A DNA stretch of 64,000 nucleotides from positions 22,553,361 through 22,617,360 of the forward strand of contig NC_067120.1 in NCBI RefSeq assembly GCF_021347895.1, given 5' to 3'. A model generated the notes under the pieces. It did not search any database. It was not told the DNA's origin and saw only the letters and a list, made by a program, of their open reading frames with translations. Source of the stretch: Acanthochromis polyacanthus (Eukaryota > Chordata > Actinopteri > Pomacentridae). Made by a program: the position numbers and the translations under genes. Shown here piece after piece: positions 24,015 to 36,795 of the stretch (positions are counted from its first letter, which is position 1; each line of letters begins with the position of its first letter).

Positions 24015-25039
24015 AATACTCATGACAAGTACATATTACAAGTAAAAGACATGCATTCTAAAGTTTAGCCTAATGAAATGTTGAAAGTATTGACAACAAT
24101 ATCACGAGACAATTCCTTTAATTTAATTTCATTTGCAGCAATACTTAAGTGTTGTTGGTAAGCCAGAAAAATATAAAAACAAAAATAATGCATCAACTGT
24201 TTTTAAATTGATAAAATATATTGCACTGTTCGATGAATGCGAGTAAAAAGTTCAATATTTCACACATAAAGTTGCGTAAAATGAAACCATTAAAAAACAA
24301 GGAAATCAAAATGGTAACTAAGAGGAGAACTTGAATGAATTTTGTTACTTTCCACCACAACCCATGTGAACAGTGACGCACATACAAGTCATGTCTTTGA
24401 TGTAAGTATGCTTTTATGCAATTCCCCCACCCACTAATCCGATAAATATTCCCCTCTTCGCTTCAGATCAGGTGAGCCATTCTTCCCAATCAACCCCCTC
24501 CAGGTTTTCCGTTAATTATCCCGAGTACAAGGCACAAACAACAATAACAGCGTCTCTCCCCACAGCCATGGAGAAAATGGACAAACTGGCAGGACTCCAA
24601 ACCAACTTTTTAGATTGGTTACACTGGTGAGTCTAACTGTTTTATTTACATGCACATTTTCATGCAGAATAATACATTTGACATGTTTTATCAATTCCAC
24701 TACCTACTCTTAATTTAGTATCAAAATCAGTGATTGTATTTTGTCCTGTTTATCTTATGTGTTCTATCTTGTTTTATTTTGCTTTTAGCTCTCTGGTTCT
24801 TTTGTGTGATGCTGTCTCTCTAATTTTTTTTCATTCTCTAATTTTGTAGATCTTTAATTTTAAACTTTAACTCTCAATCTTATTCTTTAGTTTTTAAACT
24901 GCCTAGTTCCCTTGATTGACATGAGTGCTAACTGTCATAATTATAATATATAAGTAGCTAATTATTCACTTAATCTATTATCATTTTTAATAATTACATT
25001 CATTGACTGCTCTGACTTATCTCCTATAAATTGCTTGAT
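24015..25039. other. Non-coding, AT-rich
   Basis: No exon. The last 300 bases are very T-rich and may belong to the LINE whose end follows, but I cannot fix where that copy begins. Confidence 0.45.
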
Positions 25040-25128
25040 TGTGTTGCATGTTTTGACTGTCAAAGCTTTGTGAATGTTGTTCTTAAGTGTGCTATATAAA
25101 TAAAGTTATTATTGTTATTATTATTAAT
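25040..25128 (+). repeat. LINE 3' end (L2/Rex-like) with ATT-rich tail
   Basis: The sequence TGACTGTCAAAGCTTTGTGA, then TGTGCTATATAAATAAAG, then a TTATTATTG-type tail matches the characteristic 3' end of fish LINEs of the L2/CR1 group as I recall it. 5' truncation is usual for such copies, and any upstream part lies in the T-rich sequence before 25040. Confidence 0.6.
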
Positions 25129-25981
25129 CTGTAAATGACTGTGAACAGGAATGAAAGTGTGGATAAATGCTTTCTTCACTGAACCTGTTCTTTGAACCTG
25201 CCATACAACTGCCACAGGACAAGACTGTCGAGCACACTGGTGTGACAAATGAAAATGTTTAGTTGTCTTTAACAAATTTTTGGATGCACGCATGACCAAA
25301 ATATCTGCATGCTGTAGCCCTGTACTGAGTAGGTTACTGGTTGATGGGGTTCATGAAGGTATCTCTATTTCATGTTGGGCAGTTGTTGAAAAGGACATCT
25401 ACAGGCCAAAGCAGGCTGGAACCACTCCAGCACGGAAGGAATGATCAACCAAAAGTACTAGAAGTGAGTAGTATATGTCGCACTGAAGCGTCAGAAAATG
25501 CTTATAAAGGGTATTTAACAAGCACCATCATTGACAGATGTGATCAGATGTGTTTGTGAAAATGACATATGTTGTTTTGTTCATAGTTGCACAAGTGTAC
25601 AATGAACCAACGTATTCGACCAGAATCAAAAGTGGAAAGAAAGAAAGCACTTACAAACCTCGGAGGGCTGCAATTTTTATATGTCCTTGAATCCACTTAA
25701 CAGTTGTACACTGATGCTGCAGAGGTGTACAAGCCAGAAAGCCCGCAACTCTCTGTCTTTATGCCATCGTTTTTATTCCTCCCAATCCCCCACTATGAGA
25801 GAACGGTTCTGACTCGTACAGTCTCTAAGTCCCACACCTCCCAGAGCATACGCGTCTGTTCATCACACTTTCTCCATTCTTTTCTTGTTCCTTTCTTTTT
25901 TTTTGTTTCTGGTGACATTTTCGCAGTGCCAGATCTTTGCCTTGAGACATTGTGAGCATGCCCACACCTCTCCGCCCTCCG

Positions 25982-26020
<39 letters not shown>

Positions 26021-26540
26021 GAGAGCAGCAACACGGCTTCCTCGCCTGAAGCCAGGCCCCTCTGTGCTCGTCTACCTCAGAGAAGCTGAGGCTTGGCATA
26101 GAGAGGAGGCTCCGGTGGATTCTGTGCTCCGCCTGCCAATGCTGCTCTTTTGATCTGCAGCCAGCTGATGACAGATCTACATTAAGCTCAAAGTCTTCTC
26201 CCTTTCGCTCTGCTTCTCCACTCCTCTTTCCTGACACTGGGGCAGCATGTTACTGTAAGTCCACGAGCAATGGTGGGAATCGACATCTCTGTGGGGTCGG
26301 AACTGCGGCTCTCCTCTCACACCAAACTGAGAGAAATACAGAATGCTGAGTGGGTTTCCAGCTTGCAGAAAAATACCATGTGGGTGTAAACCAAATATAG
26401 TGCTGTACCAACAATCCAGGGGGAAGGTTTACACATCTCCTGTACCTCCAAGAAAAATCCAGCCCTTAATGTGCTCAGGCTTGGAGAGATCTTTTTTTTT
26501 TTTTAAATTTAGATTTATTTCACTATGAAGAGTTGTACTT
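25129..26540. other. Non-coding; contains a CA microsatellite
   Basis: Apart from the (AC)n tract at 25984-26018 and a poly-T run near 26491 nothing is recognised. Minus-strand frames across the tract encode poly-CysVal and are artefacts of the repeat. Confidence 0.5.
25984..26018. repeat. (AC)n microsatellite
   Basis: An uninterrupted AC dinucleotide run of 35 nt. Confidence 0.97.
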
Positions 26541-27152
26541 ACATGCGGTGAAGTTACGTGACAATCGGTGTACTTTTGTCCGTCTGTTTGTCTGTCTGTT
26601 CGCAACATTACTCAAAAACAGACAAAGGGATTTGGATGACATTTTTTTTAGGGAAGGTCAGAAATGACACAAGGACCAATTGATTAGATTTTGGCAGTGA
26701 TGCGACTTACAGTCTGGATCCATGGATTTGTGAAAAATTTCTGTATCATTGCGAGATAGCAGCACAGCGTCACTGTAACTATGACTACAAGTGAACACTA
26801 CAACAGCTGCCTTCTGACAATCACACGATTGCAATCCTACTACAAATTGACTGCTGCGGATTTATCGGGACTCCATCGGAAATTAATAAACAATTGATTA
26901 AATTTTGGGGGTGTTTCTGAGTCCCATCAATTCCCGTTGCCTGCTAAATATTTATGTTATGTGATTCGGTATCTCTACATAATGTAACATGCATAACACA
27001 CGCCTAAGCTCAGTGCAACATCATTTTATTTCTATGTACATCTATATTAAATGGTCACATTCTATGTTGCCGTTTAGCTTATGGCATTTCTGACAATGCC
27101 ATATGGGGGAATGAACAGCCTTGGCGGAGTACTGCCCTTTCTGAGTGCTTTA
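26541..27152 (+). repeat. Family A interspersed repeat, copy d
   Basis: Collinear with copy b. The left motif is eroded (GCGGTGAAGTTACGTGAC), while the right motif is intact as CCTTGGCGGAG (27119-27129) followed by TACTGCCCTTTCTGAGTGCT. Just before the right motif the sequence CATATGGGGGAATGAACAG matches copy a better than copy b. Confidence 0.85.
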
Positions 27153-29072
27153 CTTGTTTTAAATACACTCCATTAAAAAACCTCCAGTGCTTTCTATCTG
27201 ACCAACTGTCATCATCAGGCCACTAGTGAGTCAAGTTGTTTGCGAAGATGTGCAGAGCTGTACTGAGCTACCTTAATGTTTGTATTATGGAGCCTCTATC
27301 CATCTGATAAGAGTCAATGAACAACAGAGCACTCCAGCAGAGAGTGAGAGCGATGGGTAACAGCTGCTGATGAACGAGTAGTGACGGGCAGTGATGGAGC
27401 CTCAGTATTTGAAAAAACACGACCAGCTGTTATTTCTAAAGGGGATCATCTGCTTATTACTACGCCATCCAACAGGAATAACTTGCCATCACATTGTTTA
27501 GCATGGCGGGCGGCTTTTGAACGAGGTGCGACTTTGCGCTTGCAGGTGAAAACGCTGTCTTTTCTCATTCAGCCACTGCTGTTTTCAATCGTGTCGTTCA
27601 GGTGTTGTGATTGAGAGTAGAATTCTAGAGATGAAGGAGAAAAATCAGGCGATAATGTTTGGCTGCGGCTTGGCGTATTGTTTGTGTTCGTCATTACAGA
27701 GCTGTACTTTGATTCACTGGGGGCAATGCTTTTGTGTGGGTTCTAAATTGGCAATCAGTCTGTCACATTACCATTCAAATGGTCGGTGCAAAGCTCGAGT
27801 GTGGAGGTCATGGCCTGTCTCAGTGGAGGAGAGAATGCTATTATGTTACACTCCTTAAGATCACTAACTATATTTTAGTCGGGCAAGGAGAGTATAATAA
27901 TACACACAGACACACTCACGTTGTGTATACATTCCAACACTGCATTTGTGTACAATTTTGATGAAACTTTTAGTTTTTTTCTTTTTGCCACAGTACCTCA
28001 GTCTCTCCTGACACTGGAGCAAAAGAGGAAAGCGTGCATCGGGATACATGAGCGCGACAGTGAAAATGAGACAGAACAAATGTAAGAGTAAACATGAGAG
28101 TCGGGCTGCTGGTGGGCTCAAGAGGGAGGAGAACGATGGCAGCAACACATTCGCTGTGAATACCTAACACTCATAACTCAGCCTCTGCATTCAGTGGCTG
28201 CACGGCTGTCTGGATCTAGCATACATTATCACTGCATCTATCGTCAAACACCCCAAAAATGTCAGCAGGAATGCATGTGCGCCTTTCTTTCAAGCTGTCT
28301 GTGAGTGCATGGCTTCACAGTTCAACAGGCATACAAATGCTGTATGGAAATGACTGCATTAACTCCTATCAGTTCGGCCTGTTTCCACTAATGTGGTTCA
28401 CTTCAGGTTTGGATGAGTTTCACAGGATGCTCAGAAGTGTGTTCGTCCTTAATCGCAGTCAGTTTTACCAAACTCTTCATTTTAAATTTTAAGATGTAGC
28501 TGTTAGCTGACCTTCTGCCCTACAACAATTATTTGCACTACTGCCAGCTTCAGAAATGTGTTTTTAGCTGCCTTTTGTTGAGGAGAGCACGTGTTAATTT
28601 CCTGCCCTCATACAGTAGCCCGCGCCGCCGTGTGCGATATCCTTTCAAACCCAGTTCTTTGAGACTTCTCTGATTTGAAATCTAAGCACACGGTCATGCT
28701 CTGTGCCATGCTGTCCTGTAGAAGAAACAGCTGTTTGCATGAATGTTTAATGTACGCCCACACTGGTGTGCCATTTCAACAGATGAGAATGTAGAAGGAT
28801 AACCTCGATCGACGATTTAAGCTGTTTCAAGTCCCTGCCGTTTCAGAATGTCAAACGTCTCATTCACTGGAGTACACCACTTAAAAATGTTATAGGTTAG
28901 AAAAACAAAAACAGCTACAGCATTTTAGCCAGGCACTGAACCACAGCTTCTACATCAACCTGGAATTTATGGGCACAGAAACTACAGAAATCACATTACT
29001 CAGGACATTTGACATGCGACCCCATGGTAGCATTATTTGTATAATGTTTTGCATTACAGCAATTTGATATAT
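27153..29072. other. Non-coding, no feature recognised
   Basis: Unique sequence. Several 60-94 codon frames overlap on both strands with no domain. No transposon ends noticed. Confidence 0.5.
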
Positions 29073-29740
29073 GTGACTGTTGCAGGTCTCATTGCATAGA
29101 CTTTGTCTTTTAGGTATCCCCACAAAAAGACATCTAACAAAGGAAGAAAGAGTACTGGAAACGTTTCAGCGAAGTCCAAGAAAGTTTGTGCGGCAAACTA
29201 CTAGTGAGGCAGGCATTTCAAAATCATCTGTCCATCGCATCATGAAACGTTGTCAATGGAAAAGCTACATTCCAAGATTAGTGCATGCTCTTAATGACGA
29301 TGATCCAGACCGAAGAGTACAGTATTGCGAGTGGTACTTGGAACGATGTACTGAAAATGCACACGTTCCCACAAAGATTGTGTAAAGTTATGAGGCCACA
29401 TTCAAATGAAATGGTTCGATTAACAAGACTTCTTTTTTATGGAGATACCTAAAAGACAAAGTACGCAATGAGACCTGCAACAGTCACTGAATTAAGAGAA
29501 ACCATTGAACGTGAATGCACGCAAATACCAAGGGAATAGTTTCATGATGTGTGCTATTCCATCGCTTCGCGTTGTCGACGGTGTCTGGACCAGAACGGAC
29601 ATCAGTTTGAGAACAGGCGGTGACAAAACAATAGAATGATGTTTGTAAATTCTTTTACATGTTCAAAATTAAACAAATTATAATAAACACCTAGTTTACA
29701 ATTATTTAAAGTGTGTATACATTTTTTGGGACACCCTGTA
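29073..29740 (+). mobile_element. Mariner-like element remnant with internal inverted duplication
   Basis: The right terminal repeat is clear: GTGTATACATTTTTTGGGAC followed by ACCCTGTA, ending at 29740. That is the mirror of the CAGGGTGTCCC-type ends of mariner-like elements. No matching left end is found. Instead the remnant begins at 29073 with an inverted copy of its own interior: 29073-29121 is the reverse complement of 29441-29487 with few differences. The element carries the first and last parts of a transposase gene, and the middle has been deleted. Confidence 0.78.
29122..29623 (+). pseudogene. Mariner-like transposase, middle deleted
   Basis: The N-terminal part [19 protein letters not shown], then [20 protein letters not shown], contains a helix-turn-helix, followed by [18 protein letters not shown]. 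At the catalytic segment normally reading WSDEATFKLNG the sequence gives stop-SYEATFK-stop-NG, so Trp is a stop (29383-29385) and the first catalytic Asp is Tyr (29389-29391). The frame then jumps to FLWRYLKDKVR, the segment after the third catalytic residue, so the second and third catalytic positions are deleted. The C-terminus, ELRETIERECTQI to SRCRRCLDQNGHQFENRR, ends at a natural stop (29621-29623) and has one internal TAG (29537-29539). Confidence 0.8.
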
Positions 29741-30522
29741 TATACAGCACCAAAAGCATGAGATGATATTAAAACTTCATCACACCATAAGATGATGTTA
29801 AATGGAATTCTTGGTAGAACAGTTCATTAAGTTGCCCCCATAGTGATGTCTGAAGTTGCATTCGCTGTAATTTGCTTTTACTGACACCGGTAAGTTTATA
29901 ATTCCAATAACAGAAGACCATATACAGGCGCAGTGATAACCGATAGCTCAGAGCTACCCCGACATACTGAGGTGATGAATTGACTTCACCTGAGCGCGAA
30001 CCAATAATCAGAGGCTGGCTTAGCAAGTGAAATGCTGCAGCATATTGAGAAAGAGGGAGACACAAACACACTTTCTGCAGCTTATTTGTCAGTTTGTTTT
30101 GTAGTCTTAATTTACAAGAAAATTTAGAGGCCCCTTTGGGCTTTGCGTCTCACCGAAACAATAAGTATTTTCTTTTTCTTCTCACCATGTTCCAATACTT
30201 TTATGCTATTTGTCTGCAAAAAGCACTCCGGTGGAATAAACTAAAAAGTAAACACCATATGCTGGATAGGTTGCCCTGCACGGAAGAGCAATGCGGCTGT
30301 CAATATGGCTGCGGTTTACAATTGTTGTGCTTGGCAACTGCTGTCTGTATCACACAAGTGTGAAAAGCAATAACACCACCAAAGTGCAACTGTTGGCGGT
30401 CAATATTTTCTCTCCCTGATAAACCCTCTGGGCAGGAGCGTTCCTTCGTCTAGCCAACACAAATAGAGCTTTGCAGTTTCAATCTGTCACACTGCGTGAA
30501 TATGAAGTCAAAAAGAAAGAAT

Positions 30523-30588
<66 letters not shown>

Positions 30589-33500
30589 TCTAAATCCTTG
30601 TCTTGCCACCGTATTCTCAGTTTCACAGAGGAGTCATCCAAATGTGAAGTTTAAGCATTGCCTCAGGTAAAGACCCACCCTATCAGTGTCAACAGGGTTC
30701 AAACTTCTCCCTGCTAAAAGAAAATGATTCTTCATTGTTGCATTGCTGCAAGGTTGATTCAGTTTATCTTTTCTAATGTCATTTTTTTGCAGGAAAATTA
30801 GATTTTTAGAAAAGCAATCTACTCCAAACTAGACACCAGCACAAAACATATTTATAACACACGCAGAAACTAGAAAGAGAGAACAAGATTACCTTATAAA
30901 AGTCAGATGTGTTTGTGGGAGGAAATCTGCAGGTAGACCTGGACAGCATACACGGACACTTCTGCTTCACCTGTATCTGGGAGACAAAGGGACCCAACAC
31001 ATCAAGGTTATTTCACAGCTGTTAGATTCTCAGTGTATCATCATCACACATCATTTGCAGCATCCAACTCTATGAACACATCAATATATTGACTTGTGAG
31101 CAATCCATATAACTCATAATGATGGAAACACAAATCAGTGTGTGGGAAACATGAGATTTACAAAGTTTGCACAGATATTGTTCTAACTAACAACACCCAC
31201 ATGGCATGCATTCACACCTACGAACACATGCATTCACACATACATACAGTAAACAAGCATTCAGTTCCCAGAGCAGCCGTGGACCCGGCAGACTCTGCTA
31301 CCCAGTGGCTTTCTTTTGAAGATGAAACTCCAGAGCCCCCTAAGGAAAACAGCGCTTTGCCAGGGATGTCCAGGAACGTTAACTGTCGCCGTCTCTCTCC
31401 ACGCTCAGACACTGACGGCTGTGATGGGAAGGCACGGCGCTCCCACACTGAGGCAGGGTAATTGGCTAGAGATGATGGGCCATAAACATACATCACAGGG
31501 GCGGCGAAGCGCCAAGCAGACAGCTAACTAAGGCTCTCGTTCTACTGCGTGGCTCTTGTTTGTCATATGCACACGTACACACACGCTCTTCATTGTCTAT
31601 TCTTCCCTAGATATTCACGCTCTTTGAGCACATGGGCTGGCCCGCCATTATTGCAACAGAGAGAGAAAAACCCTGCCACTACCTTCAATCTATCACAATA
31701 AACTCACAAAGGCTCACCGTATATTTTGTGTGGACCTTTTCACCATACTTGGCATCATGACTATAACCCAGAGGATGTTCCTTCCTGCCATTATCATCCA
31801 CTGATATATAATAGGCACTACGCATTCAAAATGCATCATCACCATAACAGATAGGATGCCCTCTGTCTCACCATTACTACCACCACACAGTAGTGGATAA
31901 TAGGCTATCCATTCCTGCGGTGCTATCGCCACGGAGCAGACTTTCCTTCCATTACCATAACACTTCTGTCATAATAAGCAGAGAGAGCCTTCCAGTCATG
32001 ACCACGGCTCTCCGAGAGGAGGTCAGTCGTGTCAGACTGTTTGCTCACATGCTGGTAATTGGGAGAAATAAGGCTGAGCAGGGAAATAGCACTGGAGCTC
32101 CTCTTTCTTCTCAGTGGTTTGCTGTGCAAGGAAGCTTTTTTGCTATGATCCAGCAGGGCTGCTGAGCCATCTGACATGTTTAAAAAGCAGGGAAATAATA
32201 AGAGATATGGGAAACGGTGCCAGTTAATTTGGCTCGCAAAGCTGCAGCTGTTTGCACCATCTCATGATGCTCTGTCATAATGGATATTCCCTCAGATACA
32301 GCATGCCCTATTCTACATTCTCTAATGTCATGACATCGGATGAGGATTTCATCAATAAAATTCACTTCATTCGTCTAATCCTCCTTTTACTGGGTTTCCC
32401 AGTTTGACAGGCCTTGCATGACCGCCTTTTTTTTTTCTTTTTCCAGAGACAAGAGACAACCGAAAGACCCCTTCACTCTCTCAGCAGACTGGAACTTCAA
32501 GGGGAAGAGTAAAACCGATGGCAGGGAGCGAGAGAGACAAGGGGGTCCAGGCAATGTGCTCATTATTCAGAAAGACACTTGAGGCCACAGGAAATGGCAC
32601 ACTTCATTTTTCTTGTCAAACTTGGGCTGGCCTAATGGCGTGTTCACAGCAAGCGGTGAGACAAAGGGATGGCGTGGCCAGGTTGAGACGTGAAGGGAGT
32701 GCCGATCACGATGGAGGCCGCCATCACAGCGGCAGTGACCCTACATCCTTCTCAGTGGTAGACCACCTGAGTTGCCAAAGCTGCTGAATGTGTTACAGTG
32801 GCAAAACAAATGTGTCTCATCTCTCAGGGAAATAGACAGAAAGTATAGTAGCACTAGCTTTCAAAGAGCAAAATGAAATATGGTCTCAATTATACTCTAA
32901 CTATAGAGAGGCACAGATGTTCCTATTGTTCCTCCCATTCCACATCCTCCTGAACCTTCCCTCATTATTGCCTTCATTACCGGTGCCATCGATATGGCAG
33001 GCGGCTGCCAGAAAACCTGGATGTATCCACAACTCATCATCCAAACACCAATTAATCATCCACCCAGCAATTACACAACATACCTTTCATTGATCTTGAA
33101 CACACTGACACTTTTTCTATTTAATTTATACAACAGAAGCTCCTGCAACTGAGGCTAATGTGAACTGCAAGCCATGCAAAGCAATCTCCTCCTGCTCTAT
33201 ATATCCACTGGACTGGAACTGTGCTTTGATCATAGAGATGATGGGGCAGGTGTTTTGGTACAGCTTCCTGTCAGCAAGAAGCCTCATTCCATTGCATTCC
33301 AATCTCCAGGCATGGCAGTGGGCTGCGGTGTCAGACAGCCTCTTTTGTTCAACTCCTAATTGGGGTAATTTATTGTCCTAACAGCAGAGCAGCTGTGGCT
33401 TTACAGCGTAGCCCCAATTAAATCCAGATGCTGGAATGAAAAGATGGGGCCGAACGTGACTAGGGGACCAATCACTAATATTAATTCAGATCTCTGTGAG

Positions 33501-35064
33501 ATGAATATAACAAGCTTGGATGAGAGATTCTCTTCAACACATTGCTTTCACAGTGATATTGAAAATGTGCAGTTCTGATGAGGATTCATGGAAATCGTCG
33601 CAAGCAGACCTCAGGCAGACGTTATGCATCATTTCTAGTAATAGAAGCAATTATCTGCCAGATTATCCACAGAAACAAAAATCTGCAGGGACACCTGACT
33701 ACTCCGTAATGCAAGTGTGACTCTGACACATCCAAAATTATTGGACTTCGAAATTTTGTTCTAGTTTCAGTGTTGTTGAAGAAGTTTTTCCCAGAAAAAC
33801 GACTCTGACAGAGGATCAGGTGAATATGAGCGTAAGATCTGGGGAATATGAGGAGCAACGGAAAGAAATCAGGTCACTGTGAAGATTTCTCCAGGGCAGG
33901 GCTAACCCCGCCATACTGTGCTTGGCCCGCCTGCCTCTTCAGTCCAGGCTCTTTAGACGAAGAGCCCCGGGGACAGACACAAATGTGAGTAACACAGAGG
34001 ATAGAGGCAGCACGAGGTCACCACCTCAGAGCTGCAGCTCACAGAGAATCCACAGATGCACAGCGACTCCTTTGGCTTGAAATTCACAGGAAAACGACAG
34101 AGAGTAATGAGAATTACCCTGGCGAAGATGTCCTTTTTATGTTCATTTGTCTTCTTTGTGAAGTTTTAATGAACTGTTTATCTGCTCTGTCACTATTTAC
34201 TCTAAAAGCAGCGTGTGACATCCTAAATGCTAATATAATATTGAAATTTTTTCGCATACAAAGACATGCCTCTCTGAGTCTACTGTGCGTGTCCATTTCC
34301 TTTTAATTCAGTTAAGTGCTGTTAATGCGTAGCAACTGAAAGCGAAGCAGGGAATATTAAAGAGCACAGCTGACACTGTTGCTGCTGCTTTAAGACAGGT
34401 ATGAAAAATACTAAATCTACGCTACAAATCTGTTCAAGCCTCAAAATTGACTGAGGTGGCGTAACCTTAAGGTGTTGAGTGAAAAACAGAATGCAGCTAC
34501 TTGTTATTCTAGTTGTTAATCTTTCGTACTAACAGAGCAGCACCTAAACAAATTTGAGACAAGCCTTTTGCTGCCTACTGTAGATTTAAAACATCAATTT
34601 TATTCGCACTAATCAAAACATAACATCATTACAACCTTTATAAATATTAAAAACGTCAGTGCAGGTTTGACACTCACCGTTATAACCATATTAATATTCA
34701 GTTGCCACCAGCAAGATAAAAATATGCTGTCACTGAGAAAAATTGTTTAATATTTCTGTTGGAGTTGCTCGTATAATTGAGACGTATTTGCAGATAATTT
34801 GTATTTTGATATTTTTAATTAACTTTTGTTAAACTGCCTGCAGAGAGTTCAACATGGACCAACAGCAACCACAGAGAACTCTCACTTTTGATTCATGAAT
34901 ATATAGAGGAAGAATATTACATCCTCTGTTAACAGTAAAACGGATGAAGCTATCTGAGTGCACACTGGCCTTTATTCACATTTAACATGTTTAATGTGTT
35001 TGGGTTTTGAGTAAAATGCTGAAAAGAACATGGACTATAGAGAGTTTTACAGATTTATGATTTA
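29741..35064. other. Long non-coding stretch
   Basis: Contains a compound AC/AT microsatellite (30523-30586), a region of loosely repeated CCATTA/ATAATAGG words (about 31740-31980), a poly-T run near 32428 and a less AT-rich, possibly constrained block at about 33140-33450. No exon or transposon is recognised. Confidence 0.5.
30523..30586. repeat. Compound (AC)n(AT)n microsatellite
   Basis: A short ACACACAC run (30523-30530) passes directly into an uninterrupted AT run of 56 nt (30531-30586). Confidence 0.97.
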
Positions 35065-35424
35065 TACACCACTGTTCAAAAGTTTGAGTCCACCTAGGTA
35101 TGTCCTTATTTTTGAAAGAAATTTTTTTTTTCAAAGAAGATACCATTAATTAATCAGAAATACAATTTAGACATTGTTATTGTGGTAAATGACGAGTCTA
35201 GCTGAAAACAGCTAGTATTTAATGGAATATCTACAAAGGAGTGCGGAGGAACATTTCCAGCAAATATCACTCCTGTGTTCTAATGCTACATTGTGTTAGC
35301 TAATGGTGTTGAAAGGCTAACTGATGATTAGAAAACCCTTGTGCAATTATGTTAGCATGTGAATAAAAGTGTGAGTATTTATGGAAAACATGAAATTGTG
35401 TGGGTGACCTCAAACGGTAGTGTA
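35065..35424 (+). repeat. Family B MITE (Tc1-type ends), full-length copy 2
   Basis: The left end TACACCACTGTTCAAAAGTT and the right end CAAACGGTAGTGTA are inverted repeats within a TA context. The right one has lost about seven bases (CTTTTGA) relative to the left. The interior has no coding sequence, and the length is about 360 bp. Related copies are at 9.4/11.3, 59.6 and 62.1 kb. The ends match those of a Tc1-like element widespread in fish (from memory), so this is probably its non-autonomous derivative. Confidence 0.88.
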
Positions 35425-36795
35425 TAAATGAACTCCTTTTTATGAAGTGCATATTTCAGTTGCCTCACTTTGTTTGAATTGCAGAATTTTAACTGCAAAT
35501 TACAAGTCAGATTACGCAACAGCTGCTAAAGTGCAAGTCTTAATCTTGAGAATAGATCTGAGATTTTATATACAAAGGTAATATTACATTACCTTCTTCT
35601 AGTCCTGCAAAACACAATCTTTACTGAGGCGGTGAGAGATTGGGTGATGAGAATGTGACATGACAGCGACTGGATCCTATTCACACTTGGCACCAGTGAA
35701 GAACACAACACCTTGCTTGAATGATCCCTCCTCTTGAGATGAATGATGGAAGGAGTTCACGGACTTGTACATCCCTGTCGCACCGTCCTCTATTAGAATT
35801 CACTCTCAGCCCGGAACTTTTTTGAATCCCATTACTTTCCTCATTGTACAACAGACATCAAACCCTGAAGACAATATAAAATACCTGTTTGCTGTAGCCT
35901 TGACAGCGGTGGCTGTGCTCCGTCTTCAACTTAACCTCTCTTTCCTCCCTCTCATTCTCTCAGATGCAGTCAAAGTCTGTTCGAGTGCAAAGAGCCGTAA
36001 GTGGTCCGACTGGATGGCAGGAAACCTCTGTGCTTTATGAGGATAAAGAGCTCTGACCCAATTAGCTGTCTTTGTTAAATAAAACTCCACTGGCCCTCAT
36101 TTAAACCACCACATATACCCTCCCTCCCTTTTGCCCCTCCTCTGCTTGTGTTTTTACAGTACAAAGTGATTACAGATTTAATTAGCTGAGGACCTTGCTT
36201 CAGGGAGACTCCTAAATCCATATTGATATTTCCGCGGAGTTTGGAAATAGAGGCCTCGACTGTGATGATGACTTATGAGGGTGGCTGCAGAAAAACATAA
36301 TGAAAATATGATTTGCGACTTTTATCCGCCCCTGTTTACTTTTCTTCCTGAGGCTAATCGTTCTGCTGCAGGATGATGCTGTGAAGTGTGCAGACAGGGA
36401 GGATGCCATCTCACAGGTAGAGCTGAGTATTCAAACAGGCCTCTGTCAAGATGGCTGCTTTTCTGTTTTTGACACGTGTAGTGCTACTAAACAACTTAAA
36501 CATACTGACCATTTACACATATGAATTTATGAAAACATGTTTATTTCATATTTTCATAACTCAGAATGCAGTTTAGTTGTATAGAAATCTTGTTTCCAGT
36601 GACAGGGGTTATAACTATGCATACAGCAGTGCTGAAAAGAATGTGAAGGAATTAAGCAACTAAACAGTTTGCTCAAAGTTATGTTAAAAAGATGGTTTCA
36701 GCGAATAAGGAATGCAAACTCTCTGAGTAACACCGACTGAAATATACAAAACTGTTGAAACGTTATACAAGGAAATCGTCCAATATAGAAACAAG
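35425..36795. other. Non-coding, no feature recognised
   Basis: Unique sequence. The frame at 35765-36040 (91 codons) has no domain. Confidence 0.5.

Noticed and set aside
25793..26237. Minus-strand frames with poly-CysVal
   Set aside because: Produced by translation of the (AC)n tract at 25984-26018.
31740..31980. Minisatellite of CCATTA/ATAATAGG-like words
   Set aside because: The words recur loosely but I could not define a consistent unit length, so it is not called as a tandem repeat.
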